The notes under the pieces were generated by a model. That model searched no databases. It was given only the letters and a program-made list of their open reading frames with translations, and was not told the DNA's origin. From Paramacrobiotus metropolitanus (Eukaryota; Tardigrada; Eutardigrada; Parachela; Macrobiotidae), in the NCBI RefSeq assembly GCF_019649055.1, contig NW_026570270.1:620001-684000 (forward strand): a stretch of DNA of 64,000 nucleotides, written 5' to 3'. A program made the translations under genes and the position numbers. Below are positions 1 to 11,118 of the stretch, piece after piece (positions within the stretch are counted from its first letter, which is position 1; every line of letters starts with the position of its first letter).

Positions 1-821
1 TGTACTTCAAAACATCAATTAAACACTCACAATGATATTCGTACTTAATTTGTTCTTTGATTTCTTTAGGGTTTCATAGAAAAATTTAAAAAAAATCACT
101 TCTTCGGGCGAAAAACTAAAAGTCAAAAGAAGTGCAGCCTTCAAAAACTTCTTGAGTAAGCCGAATTACGCTGCCACACCGCGCGGTTTCAACTGCGCGT
201 TATGCACCGGAAATCCCTATCATTTAGTTTAAAGTGCTCATCTTGGAGGGTCTTTGTTTTTAATTTCAGCTTATTCAGGTGAGAAGGAGATTCATGCACG
301 GATCACACGAATTATGAGATAAAACGTGCTACAGCGAACCAATGCGGCTTCCAGATCCAGGCAATGACAACTGTGCGAATACTAACAACTGAACTTTTTC
401 TTCTAGTAGACGAAAAAGTTTACTTACTTCCTTCAGCTTCACCGTCTTCCTATAAGAGATGGCTAACACATCCAGCTGTAGATAAAATCATAAAAGAGTA
501 TTCTACCGACAAAACCAGTATGGGTGGGGTTTAAGTTTTACAGATACCGGATACTCCTTCTAATACTTCGTAATATACGAATAATTTTTAGTTCTTGCTT
601 TCGAGAAGACCAGTACTACCCTAGCTTCTCTGTCCTCTGGCGCATCTGAACTTGACGGTAACGACGGCAAGTGCCCTAAAGGCCTGAACCAACCACCACA
701 AAAACTTCTCCCACTGATCACTAGTATGCTAATGGCCCGTCCAAGCAACGCTGTTTTTGTATTTGTAAACAATTTTCGTTTAGGGAACTATCGGTTTTTG
801 TATTCTGTGCAGCGATCATAC
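1..821. other. No resolved gene; possible 3' exons of the SIAH-like gene
   Basis: A 70-codon open frame on the minus strand (560-772) could be a terminal exon of the gene above, but no acceptor in the right phase was found. No RNA gene or repeat was recognised. Confidence 0.3.
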
Positions 822-2025
822 CAAATCATTTTTCTCCATAAATGCGTCAATATCATCCTGGCTATTATCATCAGTACCCACGCAGCACAGCAATAATTGT
901 AGTCTGTCGTAAAACGGTTCATGAGCCGCTATTAAATGATGGTCCAGATACGTTCCTGAGTACTGATCATAAACGGCAACCGGACATTCCACATTTCCAT
1001 TGCATTCCGCCGGACAGGGACACAACAGATTGATCTGCACATTGATTTCCAGATGTGCCTTCAGACTATCCGTCGACGTGAACTCTGCTTTCTCACAGCC
1101 GTTGGTTGTGGTCCCATACGGACACTTGATAGGACTGCGGCCATACTGCAGATTATAAGAGGCAACTTACAGACATAATAATAGCTATCCGCCTGCTGCT
1201 ATCGTATTATTAGTATTAGTTAACAAAATGATCGCGCAGAACAAAAAACGGGCAACATCTGCCAGATTTGCTGTTAGGAGCCCTGTTACCTACGCTCTTA
1301 CCGATACGGTTCCCATAACAAGCACATGGTTCGCCCGTTTCGTTTTGCGAACAATAATTTTGTGAGGAATTATGGTCGTTTCCAGCACTTTCGTGTCGGG
1401 TCGCTCGGAATAATCCTGCGAAACGAAAAGTCACGTCTATGTGACTATGTCCTGTGACTCCCGTCCATGCTCGAACTGTTCACCGCGCAATGCCACAAGT
1501 CGGATAACTGCGGTATTAAGTAAGTACGTATCATATTTTGGAGAAACCTCGTGGTTTATCACTTTTACGAGATCGATAAGTCAACCAATGCAAACGAAAG
1601 TCACGAAAAGCTCCTTTTTGTAATTACAATGAACTGGAAACGCTAGCAGAACATTAGAACAACTGAATTTCTGCAGTTTTGCTTGCTCTGTTTCAAAGCT
1701 TGCCTTTTGGCCTAATGCAGACTGCAATAGAAGACAAGTAACAATGGAATTAAATACATCTGCGTTTTACTGATCTTCATACTTCGGGCTAAAAGTTCTA
1801 ATGATAAGAACACGTTTTTCTCAAAAAATATACCAGCATATTCAGTTGTTCCAGGGCTTCCTCCACCGGTATTCCGTCTTGGAACGAAGAGCTGGGGCTA
1901 TCATGCGGGTCGCTACTGGATTCTGTTGCGCGAGGAAATTTGTGGTCTCGCTCCCCTCTTTTCCGCTTCTGGTTGAGCACATCAGCTTCGTTGGCATTAT
2001 CTGAGCAGGCGACCTTCGCTGACAT
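822..2025 (-). CDS. Predicted multi-exon gene with SIAH/SINA-type zinc-binding region (partial model)
   Basis: Three candidate minus-strand exons join in phase 0. Exon 1 is 1834-2025 (ATG at 2025; polar, Ser-rich; ends at a GTATAT donor). Exon 2 is 1302-1415 (cag acceptor, GTAAGA donor). Exon 3 is 822-1145 (ctgcag acceptor, GTATGA donor). Exon 3 encodes CPYG-x4-GC, a following His, then CPCPAEC, a C and a late H-x4-H, which resembles the tandem zinc fingers of SIAH-family E3 ubiquitin ligases. A RING finger was not found, and the 3' exons below 821 were not resolved, so the real product may be a SIAH-like substrate-binding protein without ligase activity. The exon 1 and 2 assignments rest only on open frames and splice consensus; exon 3 is the best supported part. 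Confidence 0.42.
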
Positions 2026-2610
2026 TTAACAGTGAAGAAAGTGCATAAGCGTAGAATCCAAAAGCGTGCATAAGCAGAAGCGCTCTTCATACAGTAGTGA
2101 GTTTACGGCGCCCGGTTGCTTCCCCAGGCGGACATCGCCGACTCACTAGTAGTGATGACTGCTGCCTGAACTGGTAATATGGTATCACTGACAAAATACA
2201 CCCGTACAAGTTTACTACCCTACGTATTTACTAGCAGACTAGATATCACTCATAAAAGCACATATTTGAAATTTGAATTTACAAGATCGGATATATACTT
2301 GTAATTTTTCAGTTTTACAACCTTTACTGTTAAAATATCTTATAATCTGCTCTGTACAATACTGCAATGCAAATATCGTGCGTTTCTGTGTTATGTAAAA
2401 CACAGCTCTTTTACCACAAACCCCGAATCATGCTAGGCACAAGCTGGACAACATGTCTTGTACTGATTTTAGCATTTTTTTCTACAGAAACAGCCTATTC
2501 TACCACACGGGAGGCACTTGGTAAATGGTATGAAAATTGAAAAGCACAGTGATCTTAGTGAAGTACTAGTGACTGGTGGTACTGTACCATTGGCTCTGTT
2601 TATATGATAT
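2026..2610. other. Intergenic, nothing recognised
   Basis: AT-rich sequence between the SIAH-like gene and the LTR element. It includes the presumed promoter of the minus-strand gene, with no clear TATA box read. Confidence 0.4.
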
Positions 2611-3068
2611 TAACGCGCTATGCATAGATTGCGCGTATGACGTACGTGTTATGACGTACGTGTTGTCTGTTCCGTTACGTATGGCTTGCTGTTCTTATCT
2701 AACGCATTTGATCGCTAATTGCATTCACGATTCTGGTTTAACTAATCAGTCTGAAGTTTCTGACTTCAACTAAATCTGTGAGCTTGTTTCTAGCTGAAAG
2801 GTCGTGTGACTCTAGGTTAGAAGGAAGTTCGTATCTCGTTCTGTTCTGTTCTGTTTGTTCGTTCGTTCAGTTTGGTGATTAAACATTTGGGAAGTTCCTG
2901 AGTGTTTGGGTTTCGGTAACTTTCGTTAGGCACAGCAATCCGCTCGTACCTAGCGGAAGTAGGCAGTAGTACCACTTACGGAGTCCAGAGCATATTCCCA
3001 CTCTACCGATTGAGTAGGTTTGGTCATCTAGTGCGGTTGTCGCGGTGCGACTTCCGCATAGCATGTCA
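2611..3068 (+). repeat. 5' LTR
   Basis: 458-bp direct repeat of 7307-7764, starting taacgcgc and ending catgtca. It contains a short internal duplication of gacgtacgtgtt near its start. Confidence 0.93.
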
Positions 3069-3081
3069 TGGCGCCCAACGG
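3069..3081 (+). promoter_or_regulatory. Primer-binding site
   Basis: TGGCGCCCAACGG directly follows the 5' LTR. It begins with the TGG that pairs with a tRNA CCA end, as in retroviral and Gypsy-type elements. The priming tRNA was not identified. Confidence 0.8.
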
Positions 3082-3438
3082 ATTTTAACAACCCCTGGGA
3101 ATCTGGATCGTCTGGTAAGTGGTATTGGTTTTTGGCGTTTTGTGTGGTTATGTTGCTTGACCACGTGGATTCTCAGAGAATCCCGTGAGGCAAGGTTCCT
3201 AAGTGAGAACCAGGTGCTAGACCGCAGTGTGTACCGCAGTGACCTTAGAGGGTTGCGCGAGGCACGGTTCCTAAGTGCGAACCAGGTGCTGGACGGGAGT
3301 CCGTATACTGTACTCGTACTGGTAAATAGTACTGACTGTACTGAGAAGTGGTGGCGTAAGCCCTGTTATTCGTGTAGCAGACTTACATCCGGGTTCGGTG
3401 ACCTGGATTACTTGTCTGTTGTTTGTCAAGCAGGTGCA

Positions 3439-4497
3439 ATGGATGGTACAGTGATTGAACCATCAGCATTAACCGCTGGACAGGAGGACGGTGTAGAAGA
3501 GCCGTCAACTGGCAAAAGTAAACCGTCCCGTCGAAAAGGGATGATAAATGTTGATGAGTTTGAAGCCATGTTAAAGAAGGCGGATTATTTATACCCGCCA
3601 ACTGTGCAGTGGTTTCTACCTGAAGACGAAAAGGTTGGTGATTTCTATAAGAAGTGGGAAATTGTTCTCCCACGTACTGGAGAATTAAGCCAAGAATGGG
3701 TTGAATATGACCTTAATGGTGGTAAAAAACCAGGAGGTTATGATCAGTGGATTCAGGCAGGAAGGAAGATTCCCGCCCGTAGAACGATCCATCTGACCTT
3801 GCATGATTACGATCAGCAGTATGGCACTGAACTGCATGGCAAATGGATGCAGTATCTTGCCAACAAAAAGCCTGATCAGTCTGCATCAGGTAGCAGTAAA
3901 ACTCATCCAGGGTCGCATGTGCAGCAAAGCGGTGTGCAAGCTGCAGTAAGTGAGAGCGATGCTCTGTGGGCCAGTGGTTTGAGTGGTACTGTGAAAGATA
4001 CCACGGTAACTCAACAACTGGACCTGACAGAAATGAATAAGGTTTTGGAGCAAATTAATAATGCTCCAGATTATTCAGCTGTTGTTACTGGAGATAATGA
4101 AGATAGCGATACGGAACTGGCTGCTATTGATCAGCGTCATAAGGGCGCTGATTTGCATTACAGTCAGAAGCTTGGCAAAGAAAGCGATGAGTCATCAACC
4201 GCGGCTGTGGTTGATCAGTTACGTAAAGAGTTGGATGCAGAAAGGGTGCAATATCATGCACTAGCTTTAAAGTATAACGATTTGGTCGAAAAATACGATG
4301 ATAGTGTTGATCATCGAAAGAAGTTGACGGATGATGTAAAGTTGCTTACTGTTATGCGGACGCGAGACGCAAAGTTGATGCAGGACGCGTTCGAGCATGT
4401 AAACAAAGAAGCGAGAAGCTTCAACTGGAGAGACAGAAATTCCAGCTGGAGAAGCAGCAGGCGCAAAAAAGTTTTCAACAAGGCACAGCTGCCTTGA
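3439..4497 (+). CDS. gag: Gag N-terminal part (before frameshift)
   Basis: The open frame begins upstream inside the LTR, but the first sensible ATG after the LTR and PBS is at 3439, followed by an acidic start (MDGTVIEPSAL). It encodes about 350 residues: a basic patch, a globular stretch rich in W, Y and D, then a polar linker and the start of a coiled coil. Around 4412-4420 the coiled coil continues naturally in the -1 frame, and this frame instead ends with an unrelated basic tail at 4497. The break lies inside gag, not at a gag-pol boundary, so I read it as a mutation or sequence error rather than a programmed shift. It is probably the structural polyprotein N-terminus. Confidence 0.7.
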   Translation: MDGTVIEPSALTAGQEDGVEEPSTGKSKPSRRKGMINVDEFEAMLKKADYLYPPTVQWFLPEDEKVGDFYKKWEIVLPRTGELSQEWVEYDLNGGKKPGGYDQWIQAGRKIPARRTIHLTLHDYDQQYGTELHGKWMQYLANKKPDQSASGSSKTHPGSHVQQSGVQAAVSESDALWASGLSGTVKDTTVTQQLDLTEMNKVLEQINNAPDYSAVVTGDNEDSDTELAAIDQRHKGADLHYSQKLGKESDESSTAAVVDQLRKELDAERVQYHALALKYNDLVEKYDDSVDHRKKLTDDVKLLTVMRTRDAKLMQDAFEHVNKEARSFNWRDRNSSWRSSRRKKVFNKAQLP

Positions 4498-6329
4498 ATA
4501 AAAAGTATGCGAGTTTTCTGGCTGAACAAGCAGCATTTAATGTTGCTGTTGATAAGTGGAAAGTTGATCGAATTGATAGACGCCATTCAGTAAAAGATGA
4601 CGTCAACTTTGTCCCGCATGTTGAAGCAGGTCGACGCAGCGCAGTAGCACAGGATATGGCCGAACCTGTACGAAAGCTGTACAGTGTTGTTCATAAGCCT
4701 GCCTTTGTAGTCAAAGAAACCCAGAAGCTGGAAGATTTTCTGAACTTGCGTGAGCGTGTCCACAATATGCAGGAATGTTTGGGTGAGTCGCGTAGTCCCT
4801 CACCAACGATATCAGAAGTCAGTACGACTGCTTTGAGTAAGATGGAAGCAAAGGTTGCTGAACTTGATCGTCGTTTAAAGGAACAGGAGGCCAAGGGCGG
4901 TGGTACTGTTTCCGCTCCGTTTGATATGGATAAGTTTACGACTGCTATAAAAGGTGCATTCAGGACGGATACAATGTATCCTGAGACGTTTGATGGGAAG
5001 ACAGATACAAATAAGGTGGAACAGTTTATCCAGAGTGTGAATAATTGTAAAAACCACAACAGTTGGTCTGATGGTGACGTCATCAGTAAGTGCCTGTCGC
5101 GCTGTCTTACTGGTACGGCGCTTACTTGGTATCTCGATAAGTACGATTTTAATAAAAAGTTGAAGTGGTCTGAATGGAAGAAGATGATCCGGGAACATTT
5201 CTCGGATGAGAAAGATTTAATGGCTGTTCGTGATAAAATTGCTGATCGTCATTTTGGTAGTGACGATACACCGAACTCGTATGTGGATTGGTTCACTACG
5301 TCGTTCAAGAAGTTAGATCTGAACGAATCTGAACGTGTGTATTATCTGAAGCAGGGTTTAAAGAAGAACCGTTTCTTTTGGTTCAAGTACATGGAGGAGA
5401 AAAGAGTGGCTGATGTTGAAGAATTTTTGTCAGAATTGAAGCTGCAGTATAAACTGCGTAATAGTAACCCTATTTCTGGTTACTCTGATTCGAAACAGTT
5501 CGTTGACAGGAAGCCAAGTGAGACAGATAGCAGTGCAGTTAAGGCTGCCAGTAATGAGGCGAAGAAATCCGAAGGAAGTGCAGCTGATAATGGTAAGCAG
5601 GTTACCATTAATTACGCAAAGTGGTATTTTCCAGACGGACAGCCGATTTGTTTTAAATGCCATGGTGCGCATGTGGGAAAGAAGTGCACCAGCACGGGAC
5701 CTCGCAAGCCTGTGACTGCTGAACCACCGAATCAGGTGATTAAGGCTTACATGATGAAGAAGTCGATGGGAAAGAATCCCGAAAGCAATAATTTGGGATC
5801 GTTTTTGATGCGTAGGCCGGAAGTGAATTCCTTTACTGTGCAGGATAAACATGCACAAGAATTTACTGCACGGAAGCAAACTTGCAGTGGGGGCGATGCC
5901 GCTCAGGTTCAGTTCAGCTCGATACGCCGTCCGACAGGGCATTCGCTTCGCAGTGGGGGTGCTCAGGCTCGTATGGGTTGGCGTCGGAAGCAAAGTGGTA
6001 GTGCTTATGTGAAGCGCTTAAAGTATTTGATCGAGAATCCCGAGGCGGAGATGAGTCGGGATGAAAAAGAGAACATGGAAGGATTTCATGTTTATCGTGG
6101 AATTGTGTACCGTAGCAAGGGCGGTACGTACGGTAGACACCGTGTAGTCGTACCGGAATTTAGCCGTCAGGACTTGTTACGAGACTGCTATGAAAGTTTT
6201 CATGCTGGTAATTTGCTTGATTACTGGTCAGTCCGTAAGTATGTTTTGCGGAACTATTACTGGCCTGGAATAAATGCTGAATTGTGGAAAATCGAAGCAC
6301 AATGTGAACAATGTAGTGCTCATGTTTAA
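4494..6329 (+). CDS. gag: Gag capsid and zinc knuckle fused to integrase H2C2 zinc domain
   Basis: The frame opens in a coiled coil that continues the upstream gag. Residues about 160-330 look like the Ty3/Gypsy capsid (Retrotrans_gag family): TFDGK start, then a TALTWY and SEWKKMIREHFS core. A zinc knuckle CFKCHGAHVGKKC follows (residues about 385-397, slightly compressed spacing). The last ~110 residues switch to the integrase N-terminal H2C2 module: HVYRGIVYR, FHAG, YYWPGI, then CEQC, ending at a stop at 6329. The gag-to-integrase join removes everything in between, so this looks like an internal deletion that kept the frame. The DDE catalytic core is absent. Confidence 0.82.
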   Translation: MNKKYASFLAEQAAFNVAVDKWKVDRIDRRHSVKDDVNFVPHVEAGRRSAVAQDMAEPVRKLYSVVHKPAFVVKETQKLEDFLNLRERVHNMQECLGESRSPSPTISEVSTTALSKMEAKVAELDRRLKEQEAKGGGTVSAPFDMDKFTTAIKGAFRTDTMYPETFDGKTDTNKVEQFIQSVNNCKNHNSWSDGDVISKCLSRCLTGTALTWYLDKYDFNKKLKWSEWKKMIREHFSDEKDLMAVRDKIADRHFGSDDTPNSYVDWFTTSFKKLDLNESERVYYLKQGLKKNRFFWFKYMEEKRVADVEEFLSELKLQYKLRNSNPISGYSDSKQFVDRKPSETDSSAVKAASNEAKKSEGSAADNGKQVTINYAKWYFPDGQPICFKCHGAHVGKKCTSTGPRKPVTAEPPNQVIKAYMMKKSMGKNPESNNLGSFLMRRPEVNSFTVQDKHAQEFTARKQTCSGGDAAQVQFSSIRRPTGHSLRSGGAQARMGWRRKQSGSAYVKRLKYLIENPEAEMSRDEKENMEGFHVYRGIVYRSKGGTYGRHRVVVPEFSRQDLLRDCYESFHAGNLLDYWSVRKYVLRNYYWPGINAELWKIEAQCEQCSAHV

Positions 6330-7306
6330 GTTTTGGCTGCTACGTTATGAGTCCGCTGTTCTTTTGTCGGTGGTGTACTTACGGTGTAACTTGCTTTTAC
6401 TCATAACCGCAGGATTTATCAGCAAAAAGGGGATGCTGATTGTTGAAATATAAGGAAGTTACAAAAACTGGTTGTGTGGGAAAAATAAGTACTCATTAAT
6501 CGAGTACTGTGTTATGTGCCGTATCCGCCGGTGTGGTAGCTACGTGCATGAAAACGCTGTGCTGCGGTGCAGTGTTTGATTTCTGCAAAAATGACTTTAA
6601 AATCATTTTAATTCTGCAGTTATCAGCAGTTACTGTCTGCTTTGATTTTGATAACTGGATGTTTATAAACCAGTTAGGATTCGAATCGTTCATCCGGAAA
6701 TTAATCTTGAATGATACTGGTTATGTTTTGTTTGATATTTGTGAAGAACCATGCAATCGTATCGGTTCTTGTGATCTGGTTGTGATTGACCGTGTTTGAT
6801 CGTTTGACTGCAAGTGGAAATTTGCAGTGGAGGTAATTGCCAGTAATTAGTGGACATTAATTATCCACTTTTCATTTTACTGAAGATGCTGATAAATGAA
6901 CGGTATTTACACGTTCTGATCTGTGTTTTTGAATGATTGGCTGTGGCCAGTGTTTATCAGAATGATTGCCATTTCTGATGTGTCTGGCCGGACGGATTGC
7001 GGATCTTCGAGCTCTTCGGAGGGAGAGGATGGATGAAAACCTTACCTGGATGCAAAATGTTTGGATGGACTGATGATACTGGACGCGCATGGAACCAGGA
7101 ACTTCGGAGAACTTGGACGGAACACCAACTTCATCAACTTGGACCTCCATTCGAACCCCCGTCAGACCCCGGATTCCACACGCGAATGATGAAAAGGATC
7201 TCCCAGGATTACGGTACTTTCCTGGATTTCGAATTGTCTTTGATTTTGGTTTTTGTTTGTTTGTTTGCTTTGATTAACGCGGACGTTAATTCTGTAGCAG
7301 TGGGGG
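6330..7306 (+). other. Non-coding 3' interior of the LTR element
   Basis: No long open frame. The stretch ends in a G-run (gtgggggt) just before the 3' LTR that may serve as a short polypurine tract. No envelope-like frame was seen. Confidence 0.6.
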
Positions 7307-7764
7307 TAACGCGCTATGCATAGATTGCGCGTATGACGTACGTGTTATGACGTACGTGTTGTCTGTTCCGTTACGTATGGCTTGCTGTTCTTATCTAACG
7401 CATTTGATCGCTAATTGCATTCACGATTCTGGTTTAACTAATCAGTCTGAAGTTTCTGACTTCAACTAAATCTGTGAGCTTGTTTCTAGCTGAAAGGTCG
7501 TGTGACTCTAGGTTAGAAGGAAGTTCGTATCTCGTTCTGTTCTGTTCTGTTTGTTCGTTCGTTCAGTTTGGTGATTAAACATTTGGGAAGTTCCTGAGTG
7601 TTTGGGTTTCGGTAACTTTCGTTAGGCACAGCAATCCGCTCGTACCTAGCGGAAGTAGGCAGTAGTACCACTTACGGAGTCCAGAGCATATTCCCACTCT
7701 ACCGATTGAGTAGGTTTGGTCATCTAGTGCGGTTGTCGCGGTGCGACTTCCGCATAGCATGTCA
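7307..7764 (+). repeat. 3' LTR
   Basis: Matches the 5' LTR base for base as far as I can read, at a constant offset of 4,696. It is followed by the target-site duplication atatt. Confidence 0.93.
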
Positions 7765-8538
7765 ATATTACAGTATATATACATATGAGCTCTGTGTACA
7801 ATTATTTTCTTCGTGTACGTTAATTTCGAGCAACTATAGCGGAGTATTTTCCGAGTCGTCGTCAGCTTCGCTTGAAGGTTGACGAAACGTTAATCAGGTA
7901 TTCAGAAAACCAGCGCAAATGAGATCCACCCAACGCCCATTACACGTTGAATCAGCGAAATAAAGAATATGGAATATTTACTGTGTCTTGAAAATAAATT
8001 ATTATAATTTTATAATTCTTTATGGTCTCGCCTCCCCCCCCGTAAAAAAGAGCCTAGATTCGCCACTACGAACATGCGACGATAGCCCCAAACGAATAGA
8101 GTAGTATTTGTGCCAAATGAATGTATTTATACCTGGCCTCCTTCGAAGGATGTTCCAAAAAGGCCGTTTCGTGCCTAATTTGTCGCATTCCGGTGCAGCA
8201 AAAGATCAAACATAAGACGCCTAAATTAAAACTACTTGTGACGTTGTGATCATGAGCCTTAAGTTTTCTCCGCCGGCAACACTGGAGTGCCACCAGACTA
8301 CATGCGTGTTGTAACTTGCAACCTGCTTATTTTTCTTTACTTATTCAGCGAGGTAATGCTTCTCTGTTTTTATGTTGTTGAGGACGCTGTTTGCTCAACC
8401 GGAACCAGGTCTTGATATTGTTACGGTGTTTCTCGTTCTTTGTTTTACAGAGGACAAAGTTTTGCAGTTTTAGCCAGTGATAAGCATGGCAGAATTACAT
8501 CGCAACAAGAAGTGAAGCACTGAGGTTCTTTAGAAATT
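7765..8538. other. Intergenic, nothing recognised
   Basis: Contains a C-run (8034-8041) and AT-rich sequence. No gene is supported. Confidence 0.4.
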
Positions 8539-9555
8539 TTATCGTAAACTGAAAAACCACATCAGCGGATCAAAAATCATTTGAACAGAATACAGTGTCG
8601 TTGCGACACTGAACACCGCACTCGACAATCGAACATCCAAATACACCATGGCAAACCAGTACACATCCGCCGGAATCCAGCAGATCAGCACGCTTACGGA
8701 CGTCATAGTCAGCACAATAAACGGTTTTACCCGTCTCCTTCTAATAACACCCGTCATCGGTCTGGTTCTCCATGTCCCCGCTCTGGCCCGTTCCGCGGCT
8801 GCTAGAACGGCCGTGCGTGCGCTGGTACAGTTCTGGCTGGACCCACGATTTCCCGCATCCTGATCGGTCACTTCACGTCGTCTCTGCCAGCGTCTAACAA
8901 TAATGTATATATATACACCGACGATAAACACCAGCGGAATCAGTCGGTGCAGCACAAAATCGGTCCGGCTCCAGTGTATCATCGAGCCGGTGATCGGCTG
9001 GCAGCCACGTTGTTTCTCCGGTGGATTACAGTAAAAAAAATCAACGAGGAACGCCGGGAATGGTACCAGATGCACATAACCAATCATCGTCAAACACAAT
9101 AAAATTGCGACCTTTTTATGGTGGTGCTGCCGGTAGGACATGGGATATTTAATAGCCCATAGACGGTTGATAGAAATCAGCACATGGGCCAGAACGGGAA
9201 TGACGCTGACGACTTTCTGAAAGTACAGGAAAATGACGCACAAGGAGTGGCCTCCCGTCCATGTGTTCGTCAAGGAGCTCAGTGTGCCGATCGGTCTGAC
9301 CACGGCTAAGTATACCACGTTGCTAGAGCAGATGACAATTAAATAAATGGCAAAGGACGTGATTTGGGTTTGCGGTAGAAATTGTAATATTAACGCCGCC
9401 AGGTTTAGCATGAAAGATATGCAAGTGACGACCGTCACCTCAATAAGCAGCGGTGTCCATCCTGGATTAAATAAAGCGGCGCGGGTGATGTTGTAACTCT
9501 CCACCAAATTGCTCGTATTCCAAAAGGTAGTGTTGCTGAAGTTGAAGCGGTTCAT
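8539..9555 (-). CDS. Class A (rhodopsin-like) GPCR, intronless, no C-tail
   Basis: About 338 residues with seven hydrophobic segments. The upstream frame extends 4 codons but those begin with TTG, so the ATG at 9555 (MNRFNFSNTT) is chosen. The N-terminus has N-glycosylation sites. TM3 starts with a conserved Cys (HSLCVIF) that can pair with the Cys in loop 2 (RGCQPITGS). The DRY position reads SINRLWAIKYP, so the acidic residue is replaced. Intracellular loop 3 is basic. TM6 has CWIP, and TM7 ends DPLMWFFSLR in place of NPxxY, with the stop immediately after. The ligand is unknown. It belongs with the genes at 11119, 34763 and 37508 in one local family. Confidence 0.85.
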   Translation of the reverse strand: MNRFNFSNTTFWNTSNLVESYNITRAALFNPGWTPLLIEVTVVTCISFMLNLAALILQFLPQTQITSFAIYLIVICSSNVVYLAVVRPIGTLSSLTNTWTGGHSLCVIFLYFQKVVSVIPVLAHVLISINRLWAIKYPMSYRQHHHKKVAILLCLTMIGYVHLVPFPAFLVDFFYCNPPEKQRGCQPITGSMIHWSRTDFVLHRLIPLVFIVGVYIYIIVRRWQRRREVTDQDAGNRGSSQNCTSARTAVLAAAERARAGTWRTRPMTGVIRRRRVKPFIVLTMTSVSVLICWIPADVYWFAMVYLDVRLSSAVFSVATTLYSVQMIFDPLMWFFSLR

Positions 9556-11118
9556 AGCTGTCAACAAGAGGTAATAACAGTTACTGATGCCATGAAATAC
9601 CGTATTAACGAGGAGTCTTCACAGATTGTAACACTGAACAGTAGCTCAGCTACTGATAGCCTTGGCAGATCCAGCTATATGTACCGGTTTTCAAAACGCA
9701 TGTAATCCATACCGAATGAGCACGATGCTGAATATCGCTGCCGTCTGCTGGTGTTGTTAGATGATCACCTTGAGCGGAAGAAAGAAAGAAATATTTATGA
9801 AATTTGTCTGACTGAAGGGGCTAGTGTGAATCATAATGCAGGCATAACATAAATTTTCGATTAAACTTGTAATTAAATACGCAGACAAAGATACATACAC
9901 ATGATAATTATTATGTATTATTCTAAACCCGCAGTAGTCAGCGTATCCCAAATAAGCTAAGGCCAGATACACTACAGACAAGATTTAATTAGTGGTACAT
10001 GCCGTTGCCGTAGTGGATGTAGTCCTTGTGGAACGTCCGTGTGCTAATAAATTCCGGAGTTTGTAATCGAATCAGTTTCTTTGTGACCGGTAATATGATT
10101 AGCGGCTAATTTGATCCAAATTAGTCCACTTACTGGAACATATGACATTATGAAACACCGCCTAACAAAATTACGAAAATGTCGAAAACGATATTATAAT
10201 CACGCATCCCGGATCATGGCCGGATGCATTGATTCTTAAGGAGCGTTCTGCATCAAACTGCATTTCCATGTGGCGTTTGTCAATCTCTGTGTATGAAGCC
10301 ATTTAGAGTTAAGACTGCATTGATACAAAAATTTAGCAGCGTCTGCGTCCCGCAGTTGACCTTTGTTATCGAGAGACAATCTAATTTTAACATGCACGCA
10401 ACCGGGTTGGATCTGTCTGATTTGCAGTTTCTACCGTTGTGCGTCAACCATTTCACTGCGTGATGCTGTGTATTTCCTTGCCGCTCTGTGGTTTGCAGCC
10501 CATTCAAAATTCATATACTCTTCATAAATCTGATGTCGGACTGCTACTCAACCGCAACAGGGTTAACAACAGAAATCCCGGGAAACAGCAAACAACAAGT
10601 TTAAGGCCAGAATATTATTATTTAAAATGTAGTTGAAATAACGACACCCTACCGCAAGTTTCGACTGCTGATGCATCGTACAACGAATAAAACGCACTGA
10701 TGATATTGTGCATCGACGCTACGAACACGCAAAGTTCATTTCACATTTGCATTCCTTCAGCAACACTCGATAGAAAAATCAATGAAACAAGGAGTGGAAT
10801 ACTATAACGTGTCATTATCTCCAGCAAATACCCGAAGAATTTGCCTGGAAGCATTAAAAAAGAAGCAAAATTATGTGGACACAGATATGAAATCAGCACT
10901 GGAATTGAGGTTAATTAAACCATGTATAGCATGTACGGATAAAACAATCGTGCTTTGTACAGCGAAATCCAAAAGCAATCTAAAAGCCCCAAGCAGTATT
11001 GTGAGCTCCACAAATAATCCGCCCCAAAACAATTTTAATGACAGGCAGATGAATCAATAAGCACGAGCATTATGACATACTTCGTAAAAATGTCGATAGT
11101 TATAATATCAATGTTCCT
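9556..11118. other. Intergenic between two receptors
   Basis: About 1.5 kb. A 92-codon plus-strand frame at 10782-11060 (ATG start, Lys/Asn-rich) has no recognisable features. No repeat or RNA gene was seen. Confidence 0.35.

Larger units (their letters stand above)
2611..7764 (+). mobile_element. Ty3/Gypsy-type LTR retrotransposon, pol-deleted
   Basis: The element is 5,154 bp. Two 458-bp direct LTRs (2611-3068 and 7307-7764) look identical by eye. It is flanked by a short target-site duplication: atat, or atatt if the LTR begins one base later, before the left LTR and directly after the right one. A primer-binding site TGGCGCCCAACGG starts right after the 5' LTR and a G-rich tract lies just before the 3' LTR. 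Inside is a gag reading frame broken by one frameshift and fused to the zinc-binding N-terminus of an integrase. Protease, reverse transcriptase, RNase H and the integrase catalytic core are missing. It must therefore be moved by enzymes from a complete relative. Identical LTRs imply a recent insertion. Confidence 0.92.

Noticed and set aside
6330-7306. Possible envelope gene in the Gypsy-type element
   Set aside because: Only short frames (up to about 108 codons), no signal peptide or membrane anchor pattern.
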